64,000 nucleotides of DNA from Streptomyces sp. f51. GTDB taxonomy: Bacteria > Actinomycetota > Actinomycetes > Streptomycetales > Streptomycetaceae. The notes below the pieces were generated by a model. It saw only the letters and a list, made by a program, of their open reading frames with translations, was not told the origin of the DNA and ran no database searches. Numbering within the stretch: position 1 is the first letter of the stretch; every line of letters starts with the position of its first letter. Both the position numbers and the translations under genes were made by a program. Positions 16,368 through 25,510 of this stretch are shown piece by piece. The stretch covers positions 4,931,001 through 4,995,000 of the forward strand of contig NZ_CP149798.1 in assembly GCF_037940415.1 (NCBI RefSeq). Direction: 5' to 3'.

Positions 16368-17447
16368 GTGCACGCTTTCTCATACGGCTCTTCATCGACA
16401 GCGCTCGCGGTTCCACCGGCGCTCTCTCTCCCGGTGATCGAGTCCGAGTTTCCCCGTCAACTGCACCCGTATTGGCCGAGGCTCCAGGAGAACACCAGGA
16501 CCTGGCTCCTCGAAAAACGGCTGATGCCCGCGGACAAGGTCGAGGAGTACGCCGACGGCCTGTGCTACACGGACCTCATGGCGGGCTACTACACAGGCGC
16601 CTCCGACGAGGTCCTCCAGGCGATAGCGGACTACAGCGCGTGGTTCTTCGTCTGGGACGACCGGCACGACCGCGACGTCGTCCACGGCCGGGCCGGCTCC
16701 TGGCGGAAGCTCAGGTTCCGGCTTCATGCGGCCCTCGACGCACCCAGAGACCACCTGCACCACAAGGATCCCCTGGTCGCGGGGTTCGCGGACAGCATGG
16801 TGCGGCTGTACTCGTTCCTCGGCGAGAACTGGAACAAGCGGTTCGCACTCCACTTCCACGCGGTGATCGACGCGTACGACCAGGAGTTCAGGAACCGGAT
16901 CTCCGGCACCGTTCCCACGGTCGCGGAATATCTCGAACTCCGCCGGCTCACTTTCGCGCACCGGATCTGGACCGACCTTCTGGAGGCGAGTGCGGGCCTG
17001 GAACTCCCCGCCGAAGTGCGTCTGCATCCCGCATTCCAGCGGGCGGCGTTGCTCAGTCAGGAATTCGCCGCCTGGTACAACGACCTGTGTTCACTTCCCA
17101 AAGAAATAGCGGGCGACGAGGTCCACAATCTCGGAATCAGTCTCATTCATCATCAGGGGCTGACACTCGAAGAAGCCGTCGCCGAACTGAGGCGACGGGT
17201 CGAGGAATGCGTGCGGCAATTCCTCGTCGCGGAGAAGGACGTGTCCAGGCTCGCCGTATTACTCGCCGACGGCACGGTCCGGGGAAAAGAGACGAGCGCC
17301 GCCGTCAGTGCGTGCCTCACCAACATGCGGAACTGGTTCAGCTCCGTGTACTGGTTCCACCACGAGTCGGGCCGGTACATGGTCGACAGCTGGGACGACC
17401 GCTCCACACCCCCGTACGTCAACAATGAAGCGGCAGGTGGGAAATGA
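16368..17447 (+). CDS. cyc1: epi-isozizaene synthase (sesquiterpene cyclase)
   Basis: This class I terpene cyclase converts farnesyl diphosphate to epi-isozizaene, the albaflavenone precursor. The 359-residue protein closely follows S. coelicolor EIZS as I recall it: Mg-binding DDRHD at 97-101, the NSE motif NDLCSLPKE near 238-246, and the FF pair just before DDRHD with the downstream aromatic in FAHRIWTD that shape the pocket. The C-terminus ends YVNNEAAG. One visible change is Arg for Trp in FAHxIW. The GTG at 16368 has AGAGGGG seven bases upstream. It overlaps the P450 gene by 4 bp (ATGA). Confidence 0.95.
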   Translation: MHAFSYGSSSTALAVPPALSLPVIESEFPRQLHPYWPRLQENTRTWLLEKRLMPADKVEEYADGLCYTDLMAGYYTGASDEVLQAIADYSAWFFVWDDRHDRDVVHGRAGSWRKLRFRLHAALDAPRDHLHHKDPLVAGFADSMVRLYSFLGENWNKRFALHFHAVIDAYDQEFRNRISGTVPTVAEYLELRRLTFAHRIWTDLLEASAGLELPAEVRLHPAFQRAALLSQEFAAWYNDLCSLPKEIAGDEVHNLGISLIHHQGLTLEEAVAELRRRVEECVRQFLVAEKDVSRLAVLLADGTVRGKETSAAVSACLTNMRNWFSSVYWFHHESGRYMVDSWDDRSTPPYVNNEAAGGK

Positions 17448-18814
17448 CCGTCGATTCGGTACGACCCGAGGTGCCCGAGGCGCGGGAGCTGTCCGTCCCG
17501 CCCCTCGCCGGAGGCGGGGTGCCCCTGCTGGGGCACGGCTGGAAACTGGTCCGCGACCCGCTGGGCTTCCTGGCCGGGCTGCGCGACCACGGTGACGTCG
17601 TCCGGCTCAGGATGGGCCCCAAGACGGTGTACGCCGTCACCACCCCGGCGCTCACCGGCGCGCTGGCGCTCAGTCCCGACTACGAGATCGGCGGCCCCCT
17701 GTGGGAGTCGCTCGAAGGGCTGCTGGGCAAGCAGGGGGTCGCCACGGCCAACGGATCGCAGCACCGGCGCCAGCGCCGGACCATCCAGCCCGCGTTCCGG
17801 GCCGACATCGTCCCCGAGTACGGGCCGATCATGGAGGAGGAGTCGCGGGCGTTCGCGGAGCGCTGGGCGAGCGGCGCCGCGGTCGACTGCACCTCCGAGT
17901 CGTTCCGCGTCGCGGTCCGTGTCGCCGCCCGCTGTCTGCTCCGCGGCCGGTTCATGGACGAGCGCGCCGAGCGATTGAGCCTCGCGCTCGCCACCGTCTT
18001 CCGCGGCATGTACCGCCGTATGGTGATACCGGCGGGGCCGCTCTACCGGCTCCCGCTTCCCTCCATACGCGCATTCGACCGCGCATTGGCCGATCTGCAT
18101 GCGCTGGTCGACGAGATCATCGACGAGCGGCGGGCATCTGGTCAAAAGCCGGACGATTTGCTGACGGCATTGCTGGAAGCGAAGAACGACGACGGCGACC
18201 CCATAGACGAACAGGAGATCCACGACCAAGTCGTCGCGATACTGACCCCCGGCAGCGAAACCATAGCCTCCACGATCATGTGGTTGCTGCAAGTCCTGAC
18301 GGAACATCCGGAACAGGCGGACAAAGTGGCCGCGGAGGTCCGATCCGTCGCGGGGGACCGGCCCGTCGGATTCGAGGACGTCCGGAAGCTGTCGCACACG
18401 AACAATGTCGTCGTCGAGGCGATGCGTTTACGCCCCGCCGTATGGATATTGACGCGGCGCGCGGTGGCCGAAACCGAGCTGGGCGGCTATCGCATTCCGG
18501 CCGGTGCCGACATCGTCTACAGCCCGTACGCGATACAGCGCGACCCCCGCTCGTACCAGGAGCATCTGGATTTCGATCCCGACCGCTGGCTTCCGGAACG
18601 CTCCGCCGGCATTCCGAAGTACGCGATGCGCCCGTTCAGCGTGGGCAACCGCAAGTGCCCGAGTGACCACTTCTCGATGGCACTGCTCTCCCTGATCACC
18701 GCGACCGTGGCGTCCCGGTGGCGCTTCGAGGCGGTGTCCGGGTCCAGCGACGCGACCCGCGTCGGCATCACCCTGCGGCCCCACGACCTGCGCCTGAGGG
18801 CCACGCCGCGCTGA
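17444..18814 (+). CDS. cyp170A1: cytochrome P450 of the CYP170A type (albaflavenone synthase)
   Basis: This P450 oxidises epi-isozizaene in two steps via albaflavenol to albaflavenone. In the 456-residue protein the I-helix reads ILTPGSETIAS in place of the usual AGxDTT, the ExxR is in VVEAMRLRP, and the heme cysteine (near 405) is in PFSVGNRKCPSD. These are CYP170 traits. DDLLT (237-241) and NDDGDPIDE (248-256) resemble the metal motifs of the farnesene-synthase site reported inside CYP170A1. The gene is translationally coupled to the cyclase (ATGA). Redox partners are not encoded nearby. Confidence 0.93.
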   Translation: MTVDSVRPEVPEARELSVPPLAGGGVPLLGHGWKLVRDPLGFLAGLRDHGDVVRLRMGPKTVYAVTTPALTGALALSPDYEIGGPLWESLEGLLGKQGVATANGSQHRRQRRTIQPAFRADIVPEYGPIMEEESRAFAERWASGAAVDCTSESFRVAVRVAARCLLRGRFMDERAERLSLALATVFRGMYRRMVIPAGPLYRLPLPSIRAFDRALADLHALVDEIIDERRASGQKPDDLLTALLEAKNDDGDPIDEQEIHDQVVAILTPGSETIASTIMWLLQVLTEHPEQADKVAAEVRSVAGDRPVGFEDVRKLSHTNNVVVEAMRLRPAVWILTRRAVAETELGGYRIPAGADIVYSPYAIQRDPRSYQEHLDFDPDRWLPERSAGIPKYAMRPFSVGNRKCPSDHFSMALLSLITATVASRWRFEAVSGSSDATRVGITLRPHDLRLRATPR

Positions 18815-18867
18815 GCCGGGTCCGCGGTCCGCGCCGCACCCGGCCGACGCCGCCCCGCACGCACATC

Positions 18868-18907
18868 GGCGCACGTCCAGCCGCCCTCGGGCCCCTGGAC
18901 GTGCGCC
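18868..18907. terminator. bidirectional hairpin between P450 and lipoprotein genes
   Basis: Perfect 13-bp arms ggcgcacgtccag and ctggacgtgcgcc enclose a 14-nt loop. It lies between the convergent P450 gene and the lipoprotein gene and can stop transcription from both sides. Confidence 0.8.
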
Positions 18908-18913
18908 GCGTGC

Positions 18914-19399
18914 TCACGCCTTCGGCACGACCACGGTGACCGTCCAGGCCTGGAGCCCCTTGCAGGAGATCCGGGCCGGATCGCTCGGGCACAGGGGGCG
19001 GGACGAGGTCAGCCGGACCGTTCCGGGCGAGACCGCCCGGTAGGCGGCGGAGGCGTCACCCGGCTGGAGGACGATCCCGCTGTTGGTGGCCTCCAGGCCC
19101 TTTCCGTCGGTCTCGACGGGCTTCCAGGGCCGGATCTTGGTGCCGTCCAGGGAGACGCGGATCGTCTCACCGGGTGCCAGACAGTACGTGTGGCCCGCGT
19201 CGGCGGCACCGAGCTCGGCCTTGGCCGCCGCGCAGTCCGGGCGGGAGGGGGACGGGGATGGGGACGCGGTGTCTCGGGACGGGGACGGCGACACGGTGCC
19301 GCCGGCGCCCGTGTCGCCCGCGCCTTGGCCGCCGCAGCCCGCGAGGAGCAGGGCCAGGGCGGTGAGGGCGATGGTCCGGGTGTGAGTCGTTCGACGCAT
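18914..19399 (-). CDS. small secreted lipoprotein, unknown function
   Basis: The 161-residue precursor has an n-region rich in Arg, a hydrophobic core and the lipobox LLAGC (Cys about residue 22), so it should be anchored to the outer face of the membrane after signal peptidase II cleavage. A Ser/Pro/Thr-rich linker (about 33-52) leads to a beta-rich domain of about 105 residues with four cysteines (PDCAAAK, YCLAPG, LCPSD, ISCKG), which may form two disulfides. I do not recognise the domain. It is monocistronic and convergent with the P450 gene. The ATG at 19399 has AGGAGGC upstream. Confidence 0.8.
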   Translation of the reverse strand: MRRTTHTRTIALTALALLLAGCGGQGAGDTGAGGTVSPSPSRDTASPSPSPSRPDCAAAKAELGAADAGHTYCLAPGETIRVSLDGTKIRPWKPVETDGKGLEATNSGIVLQPGDASAAYRAVSPGTVRLTSSRPLCPSDPARISCKGLQAWTVTVVVPKA

Positions 19400-19463
19400 G
19401 GGGTGGCCTCCTTGGTGATGGGACGTGCCACCGGCCCATCAGGATCCGTCCCCGCGCGCGAAA

Positions 19464-19493
19464 GGGCCCCGGCCGCCATCGCGACCGGGGCCC
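19464..19493 (-). terminator. hairpin terminator after the sedolisin gene
   Basis: Arms gggccccgg and ccggggccc enclose a 12-nt loop 10 nt after the stop of the S53 peptidase gene on the minus strand. Confidence 0.7.
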
Positions 19494-19502
19494 CCGCGTG
19501 CG

Positions 19503-21593
19503 TCAGCTGGTCGTCAGGGCGGTGTCGTCCACGACGAAGCTGGTCTGGAGCGAGGAGTCCTCGACGCCGCTGAACTTCAGCGTGACGGTCGAACCGGCGA
19601 AGGAGGACAGGTCGAAGCTCTTCTGCGCGTAGCCCGTCGCCTTGTTGAGGTTGGAGTAGGTCGCGAGCGTGGTGGAGCCCGCGGTGACGGTGAGCTTGTC
19701 GTAGGCCGTGCTGGTGCTGGTCTCGGCCGTGTCGATGTGCAGGTAGAAGGTGAACGTGGCCTTGCAGCCGCTGGGGACGGTCACCGACTGGGACAGCGTG
19801 TCGGTGTGGGTCGAGCCGTACCCGTCGAGCCAGGCGTCGTAGGAGCCGGCGTGCGTGGCCTCGCCGGTGTCATTGGTGATGACACCGCTGGTCTCGCTCC
19901 ACACGGTGGCGCCGGACTCGAAGCCCTGGTTGCCGAGCAGCTGCGCCGAGGTGCAGGTGCCGCCGCCCGAGGTGCTGACGGTCCAGGTGAACGAGGCCGA
20001 ACCGGAGGCGCCCGTGCTGTCCTTCGCCGTGACGGTGACCGCGTAGGTGCCCGCGGTGCTCGCGGTGCCGGAGATCAGACCGGTCGAGCTGCTGATCGAC
20101 AGACCGGTCGGCAGTCCGGTGGCGCTGTAGGTGAGGGTCGCGCCCGCGCTGTCGCTCGCCGAGATCTGGAGGCTCGCCGAGCCGCCGGTGGCCGTGGACT
20201 GGCTGCCCGGGTTGGTGACGGTCACGGTGTTGCCGGTGCTGGTGCCCGAGGTGAAGGCGGCCGTGCCGTTGGGGGTGCCCCAGCCGGTCGGGCCGTCGTA
20301 GCCGGTGCCCGCGGTGCAGAAGTACGACGTGGAGCAGGAGCCGTTGTTGCCGCTGGTCACGTCGTACAGGTTCGAGGTGTGGGAGTAGGGGTACTTCGCC
20401 GGGTAGTCGCTGGAGCCGGGGGTGCCGGCGAGCGCGTACACGCCCGCGATGATGGGCGAGGAGGCGCTGGTGCCGCCGTAGACCGCCCAGCCGGAGCCGC
20501 CGTAGGTGTCGTAGACCGCCACGCCGGTGGCGGGGTCGGCCACCGCGGAGACGTCGGCCTCCATGCGCTTGGTGCAGCCGGTGTCGGTCTGCCAGGCGGG
20601 CTTGGCGTCGTAGGCGGAGCAGCCCGAGCCGGTGCCCTCGGTGCTGCTGGTCTTCCAGACCGACTCGGTCCAGCCGCGGGTGCCGGAGGAGGTGCTCAGC
20701 GCGGTTCCGCCGACGGCGGTCACGTACTGGGAGGTCGCCGGGTACTCGGCGCCGTAGGCGGAGTCGCCCGAGGAGACGGTGATGGCGACACCCGGGTGCT
20801 TGAAGTACGAGGTGTCCTCGCTGGTCTGCGAGGAGGACTCGGAGCCGCCCCAGCTGTTGGAGACGAACTTCGCGCCCAGCGCGACCGCCTCGTTCTCCGC
20901 GATGCCGAGGTCGGAGTCGTTCGCGGAGCTCGCCTCGACGAGGATGATGTTGCAGTTGGGGCAGACGGCGCTGACCATGTCGATGTCGAGCGCCTCCTCA
21001 CCCGCCCAGCCGGTGTCGTTCGTCGGCAGCGAGGTGGTCGAGCCCGTCTGGCTGACCTGCTTGAAGCAGCCGCTCGCCACGGTGCAGGCGGACAGCCCGT
21101 ACTGCGAGCGGTAGGTGGCCAGGTCGGAGGCCGCGTTGGGGTCGTTGTAGGCGTCGACCACGGCGACCGTCATGCCGGAGCCGCCCGTCGAGGGCAGGTT
21201 GTAGGCGCTGTGCAGGTTGGCCGGGCTGAGGCCGGACACCGCGGCGGCGGCGTCGGGGGAGACCTTCGCCGCGAGCTTCTGCGCGATGTCGGTACGGCGC
21301 TGGGCGAAGCAGGACATCTGGCCGGGCTTGGACGCCTCGGCGCACAGGTGCTTGGTCGCGACCTTCTGGCCGGCCCTGCCGGTCGCGTGGACCGTCTGCC
21401 GGGAGGGGTCGGTGAGGGCCCGGGCGTTCTGGGTGGTGCGCGATACGTGGGGGGCCGGCGCGGGCTGCGCGCTCGCGGGCGGGGCCGCGGTGAACCCGGC
21501 CAGGCCGAGCGCCAGGGCGGGGAGGGCGGTGGTGAGGAGTCTTCGCAGGCTCCGGGCCGGTCTGCCGGCGGGTATCGGGCGCTGGGAACGCAT
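19503..21593 (-). CDS. secreted S53 (sedolisin) serine peptidase with Ig-like and jelly-roll tail
   Basis: The preprotein of about 696 residues begins with a Sec signal (RRLL...AAPPASAQPA). The catalytic S53 features are GEEALDIDM (Glu and Asp of the Ser-Glu-Asp triad) and the nucleophile motif GGTSASSP. Cysteine-rich stretches (CTVASGC, CPNC, GCSAYD) suggest disulfides. After the catalytic domain comes a putative Ig-like repeat (LTYSATGLPTGLSISS) and a C-terminal beta-sandwich that probably binds substrate. The segment before the catalytic domain is only about 100 residues, shorter than the usual sedolisin propeptide. The ATG near 21593 has GGAGG about 10 nt upstream. Role: extracellular proteolysis; substrate unknown. 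Confidence 0.88.
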   Translation of the reverse strand: MRSQRPIPAGRPARSLRRLLTTALPALALGLAGFTAAPPASAQPAPAPHVSRTTQNARALTDPSRQTVHATGRAGQKVATKHLCAEASKPGQMSCFAQRRTDIAQKLAAKVSPDAAAAVSGLSPANLHSAYNLPSTGGSGMTVAVVDAYNDPNAASDLATYRSQYGLSACTVASGCFKQVSQTGSTTSLPTNDTGWAGEEALDIDMVSAVCPNCNIILVEASSANDSDLGIAENEAVALGAKFVSNSWGGSESSSQTSEDTSYFKHPGVAITVSSGDSAYGAEYPATSQYVTAVGGTALSTSSGTRGWTESVWKTSSTEGTGSGCSAYDAKPAWQTDTGCTKRMEADVSAVADPATGVAVYDTYGGSGWAVYGGTSASSPIIAGVYALAGTPGSSDYPAKYPYSHTSNLYDVTSGNNGSCSTSYFCTAGTGYDGPTGWGTPNGTAAFTSGTSTGNTVTVTNPGSQSTATGGSASLQISASDSAGATLTYSATGLPTGLSISSSTGLISGTASTAGTYAVTVTAKDSTGASGSASFTWTVSTSGGGTCTSAQLLGNQGFESGATVWSETSGVITNDTGEATHAGSYDAWLDGYGSTHTDTLSQSVTVPSGCKATFTFYLHIDTAETSTSTAYDKLTVTAGSTTLATYSNLNKATGYAQKSFDLSSFAGSTVTLKFSGVEDSSLQTSFVVDDTALTTS

Positions 21594-21906
21594 GGGGGTG
21601 TCGCCTCCATCGGTTCGAGGCCGGTGCCGCTTCGGCCCGGGTGAGGCCGTTCGCGGTGCCAGGGCCGGAAGTGGGGTTCTCGGCGCTCTGAATCGGCACG
21701 CCCGTGACGCGCGTAGCGTGAACGTGGAGAGACACGTCATGGGCATGCCAAATCAGTCGTCCCGGTGTGCCCTCGGTGCGTGGCGTGACGGGACGGCCAG
21801 AACGTAGCCGGGGGGAACGAGGTGCGAACAGCCGTGCCGGAAGAACTTTGCCGCTTGATGGGAGGGGATTGGCACGGCGATTGGAGGCGCGGGGGCAGTA
21901 CGTGAC

Positions 21907-21939
21907 GAAAGCCGGGCCGCAACAGGCGGCCCGGCTTTC
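21907..21939 (-). terminator. terminator of the nrdAB operon
   Basis: Perfect 14-bp arms gaaagccgggccgc and gcggcccggctttc with a 5-nt loop, 34 nt after the nrdB stop. The flanking region to the sedolisin start contains no gene I can support. Confidence 0.85.
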
Positions 21940-21972
21940 ACCGGTGACGAACGGTCAGGGCGACCGCGGCCG

Positions 21973-22986
21973 TCAGAAGTCCTCGTCGAAGTCGACGGTG
22001 CCCTCCACCGCGACCTGGTACGCGGAGGGCCGGCGCTCGAAGAAGTTGGTCAGTTCCTGGACACCCTGGAGCTCCATGAACGAGAACGGGTTCTCGGAGC
22101 CGTACACCGGGGCGAAGCCCAGCCGCTGGAGGCGCTGGTCCGCCACGCACTCCAGGTACTGCCGCATCGAGTCGGTGTTCATGCCCGGCAGGCCCTCGCC
22201 GCACAGGTCACGGCCGAACTGGAGCTCGGCCTCGACGGCCTCGCGCAGCATGTCGGTCACCTGCTCCTGGAGCAGGTCGTCGAAGAGCTCCGGCTCCTCC
22301 TTGCGGACGGTGTCGACGACCTCGAAGGCGAAGCTCATGTGCATCGTCTCGTCGCGGAACACCCAGTTGGTGCCCGTCGCCAGGCCGTGCAGCAGACCCC
22401 GGCTGCGGAACCAGTAGACGTACGCGAACGCCCCGTAGAAGAAGAGCCCCTCGATGCACGCGGCGAAGCAGATCAGGTTCAGCAGGAAGCGGCGGCGGTC
22501 CGCCTTGGTCTCCAGCCGGTCCAGCTTCTCCACCGAGTCCATCCACTTGAAGCAGAACTGCGCCTTCTCGCGGATGGAGGGGATGTTCTCGACCGCGTCG
22601 AAGGCCGCCGAGCGGTCCTCGGGGTCGGGAAGGTAGGTGTCGAGCAGCGTCAGATAGAACTGGACGTGCACCGCCTCCTCGAAGAGCTGACGGCTCAGAT
22701 ACAGCCGCGCCTCGGGGGAGTTGATGTGCTTGTACAGCGTCAGCACCAGGTTGTTCGCCACGATCGAGTCGCCCGTCGCGAAGAACGCGACCAGCCGGCC
22801 GATCATGTGCTGCTCGCCCGGCGTCAGCTTCGCGAGGTCGGCCACGTCCGAGTGGAGGTCGACCTCCTCGACGGTCCAGGTGTTCTTGATCGCGTCCCGG
22901 TAGCGCTCGTAGAAGTCCGGGTAGCGCATGGGACGCAGGGTGAGTTCGAAGCCCGGGTCGAGCAGGTTCTTCTCGGTTGAGCTCAT
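21973..22986 (-). CDS. nrdB: class Ia ribonucleotide reductase, beta (radical) subunit
   Basis: NrdB holds the diiron-tyrosyl cofactor that starts ribonucleotide reduction in NrdA. In this 337-residue protein the ligand set is complete: Asp73 (TGDSIVANN), Glu104 and His107 (FEEAVHVQFY), Glu in CIEGLFF, and Glu/His in RDETMHMSF. Tyr111 sits four residues after His107, the radical position, so this is the oxygen-dependent tyrosyl class. The acidic tail ending DFDEDF is the NrdA-docking peptide. The ATG overlaps the nrdA stop by one base (TAATG). Expression is expected to follow the B12 riboswitch upstream of nrdA. Confidence 0.95.
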   Translation of the reverse strand: MSSTEKNLLDPGFELTLRPMRYPDFYERYRDAIKNTWTVEEVDLHSDVADLAKLTPGEQHMIGRLVAFFATGDSIVANNLVLTLYKHINSPEARLYLSRQLFEEAVHVQFYLTLLDTYLPDPEDRSAAFDAVENIPSIREKAQFCFKWMDSVEKLDRLETKADRRRFLLNLICFAACIEGLFFYGAFAYVYWFRSRGLLHGLATGTNWVFRDETMHMSFAFEVVDTVRKEEPELFDDLLQEQVTDMLREAVEAELQFGRDLCGEGLPGMNTDSMRQYLECVADQRLQRLGFAPVYGSENPFSFMELQGVQELTNFFERRPSAYQVAVEGTVDFDEDF

Positions 22987-25367
22987 TACTGGCAGGCCTC
23001 GCAGGACTCGGGGTTCTCAAGGGAGCAGGCGACGGCGTCGGGGTCGGCGGCCTGCTGGACGGGGATGACGGTCTCGGGGCGCGCCTGCGCCTGGGCCGCG
23101 CGGGCGATGCGCGTCGCCGGGCGCGAACGCAGGTAGTACGTCGTCTTCAGGCCCGCCTTCCAGGCGTAGGAGTACATCGAGGAGAGCTTGCCGATGGTCG
23201 GCGTCTCCAGGAACAGGTTCAGCGACTGGGCCTGGTCCAGGAAGGGGGTGCGGGCGGCGGCCATGTCGATCAGACCGCGCTGCGGGATCTCCCACGCCGT
23301 GCGGTACAGGTCGCGGACGTCCTGCGGGACCCAGGTGAAGCCCTGCACCGAGCCGCTGGACTCGCGCAGCGCCTCACGGGTCTGCGCGTCCCACACGCCG
23401 AGCGCCTTCAGCTCGGCCACCAGGTACGAGTTGACCTGGAGGAACTCACCCGACAGCGTCTCGCGCTTGAACAGGTTCGACACCTGCGGCTCGATGCACT
23501 CGTACACGCCCGCGATGGACGCGATGGTGGCGGTCGGCGCGATGGCGAGCAGCAGCGAGTTGCGCATGCCGACCTCGGCGATCCGCTGCCGCAGGGCCGC
23601 CCAGCGCTCCGGCCAGTTCAGCTCGACGTCGAAGTGGTCCGGGTGCAGCACGCCGCGGGCGGTACGGGTCTTCTCCCAGGCCGGGAGCGGACCGTTGCGC
23701 TCGGCGAGGTCCGCGGAGGCCTCGTACGAGGCGAGCATGATCCGCTCGGCGATCCGGGTGGACAGCGCGCGGGCCTCGGGCGAGTCGAAGGGGATCCGCA
23801 GCTTGAAGAAGACGTCCTGAAGGCCCATCGCGCCGAGGCCGACCGGGCGCCACTTGGCGTTGGAGCGGCCCGCCTGCTCGGTGGGGTAGAAGTTGATGTC
23901 CACCACGCGGTCGAGGAAGGTCACCGCGGTGCGCACGGTCTGATCGAGCCGCTCCCAGTCGATGTCCCCGCCGGTCACGAACGCGCCGAGGTTGACCGAG
24001 CCCAGGTTGCAGACCGCCGTCTCGCCGTCGTCCGTGACCTCCAGGATCTCGGTGCACAGGTTCGAGGAGTGGACCGTGTGGCCAGGCTCCGCCGTCTGGT
24101 TGGCGGTCCGGTTGGCGGCGTCCTTGAAGGTCATCCAGCCGTTGCCGGTCTGCGCGAGGGTGCGCATCATGCGGCCGTAGAGGTCGCGGGCCGGGATCGT
24201 CTTGCGGGCGAGGCCCGCCTCCTCGGCCTTGCGGTAGGCCGCGTCGAACTCGTCGCCCCACAGGTCGACCAGCTCCGGCACGTCGGCGGGGGAGAACAGC
24301 GACCAGACGCCGTCCTCGTTCACCCGGCGCATGAACTCGTCCGGGATCCAGTGCGCGAGGTTTAGGTTGTGCGTACGCCGGGCGTCCTCACCGGTGTTGT
24401 CGCGCAGCTCCAGGAACTCCTCGATGTCGGAGTGCCAGGTCTCCAGGTAGACCGCGGCCGCGCCCTTGCGCCGGCCGCCCTGGTTCACCGCGGCCACCGA
24501 GGCGTCGAGCGTCTTCAGGAACGGGACGATGCCGTTGGAGTGCCCGTTGGTGCCGCGGATCAGCGAACCGCGGCTGCGGATACGGGAGTACGACAGGCCG
24601 ATGCCGCCGGCGTGCTTCGACAGCCGAGCCACCTGGTGGTAGCGGTCGTAGATGGAGTCCAGCTCGTCCAGCGGGGAGTCGAGGAGGTAGCAGGACGACA
24701 TCTGGGGGTGCCGCGTACCGGAGTTGAAGAGCGTGGGGGAGGAGGGCAGGTAGTCGAGGCGGCTCATGAGCCGGTAGAGCGCGGCGACCTCGTCCACCGA
24801 GCGGACGGTGTCGTCCTCCGCGAGACCGGAGGCCACCCGCAGCATGAAGTGCTGGGGGGTCTCGACGACCTTGCGGGTGATCGGGTGCCGGAGCAGGTAG
24901 CGGCTGTGCAGCGTGCGCAGTCCGAAGTAGCCGAAGCGGTCGTCGCCCTCGGTGTCGATCAGCGTGTCGAGGCGGTCCGTGTGCAGCTCCACGAACGCGG
25001 CCGTACGGTCGGCGATCAGGCCCTCGCGGTGGCCGACGGCGACCGACTCGGAGAAGGTGGTGACGCCCTGGGAGGCGGCCTCCGCGGCGATGGTGACCGC
25101 GAGCAGCCGGGCGGCGAGCCGCGAGTAGGCGGGGTCCTCGGAGATGAGGCCCGCGGCCGCCTCGGTGGCCAGTTCGCGCAGCTCGGCCTCGTCGGCACGG
25201 GCGGACCGGCCCCGCAGCGCCGCGGCGGCGACCCGGCCGGGGTCGGCGTCGGGGAGGTCGGCGGTCAGATCCGTCAGGGTCCGCAGCAGCACGGTTCCGG
25301 GACCGTCGGTCTCCACCGGGGCCTGCTGCGCGGTCACTGAAGCCGGATCGGCTGGCGCGATGGTCAC
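22986..25367 (-). CDS. nrdA: class Ia ribonucleotide reductase, alpha (catalytic) subunit
   Basis: NrdA reduces ribonucleoside diphosphates for DNA synthesis using the NrdB radical. The 793-residue protein carries an N-terminal regulatory region and the ten-stranded barrel with active-site residues in SSCYLLDSP (first redox Cys), NLCTEI (Asn, thiyl Cys, Glu) and VCNLGSVNL (second redox Cys). The C-terminal tail ends CEACQ, the swinging dithiol that is re-reduced by thioredoxin or glutaredoxin. The GTG at 25367 has AGGAGAG upstream; the long open frame further upstream runs through the riboswitch and is rejected. In S. coelicolor this operon backs up the B12-dependent class II enzyme. Confidence 0.95.
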   Translation of the reverse strand: MTIAPADPASVTAQQAPVETDGPGTVLLRTLTDLTADLPDADPGRVAAAALRGRSARADEAELRELATEAAAGLISEDPAYSRLAARLLAVTIAAEAASQGVTTFSESVAVGHREGLIADRTAAFVELHTDRLDTLIDTEGDDRFGYFGLRTLHSRYLLRHPITRKVVETPQHFMLRVASGLAEDDTVRSVDEVAALYRLMSRLDYLPSSPTLFNSGTRHPQMSSCYLLDSPLDELDSIYDRYHQVARLSKHAGGIGLSYSRIRSRGSLIRGTNGHSNGIVPFLKTLDASVAAVNQGGRRKGAAAVYLETWHSDIEEFLELRDNTGEDARRTHNLNLAHWIPDEFMRRVNEDGVWSLFSPADVPELVDLWGDEFDAAYRKAEEAGLARKTIPARDLYGRMMRTLAQTGNGWMTFKDAANRTANQTAEPGHTVHSSNLCTEILEVTDDGETAVCNLGSVNLGAFVTGGDIDWERLDQTVRTAVTFLDRVVDINFYPTEQAGRSNAKWRPVGLGAMGLQDVFFKLRIPFDSPEARALSTRIAERIMLASYEASADLAERNGPLPAWEKTRTARGVLHPDHFDVELNWPERWAALRQRIAEVGMRNSLLLAIAPTATIASIAGVYECIEPQVSNLFKRETLSGEFLQVNSYLVAELKALGVWDAQTREALRESSGSVQGFTWVPQDVRDLYRTAWEIPQRGLIDMAAARTPFLDQAQSLNLFLETPTIGKLSSMYSYAWKAGLKTTYYLRSRPATRIARAAQAQARPETVIPVQQAADPDAVACSLENPESCEACQ

Positions 25368-25510
25368 GTGGGGCTCTCCTCGCTCGGCACGGGGCCTCAC
25401 GGGCGGGCAGGGGGCACACGGGAGCGCTTTCGGGCAGCAGCGCACCGCGTCCACCGGCCCATTCCGCGAGGCCCGGACGTCATCGGCACCCGGGCCGGAC
25501 GGCCGGGGCG

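Noticed and set aside
19425..21644. 739-codon open frame on the plus strand opposite the sedolisin gene
   Set aside because: Product is Gly/Ala/Arg/Val-rich without any motif, and the opposite strand encodes a clear S53 peptidase. High GC makes such antisense frames common.
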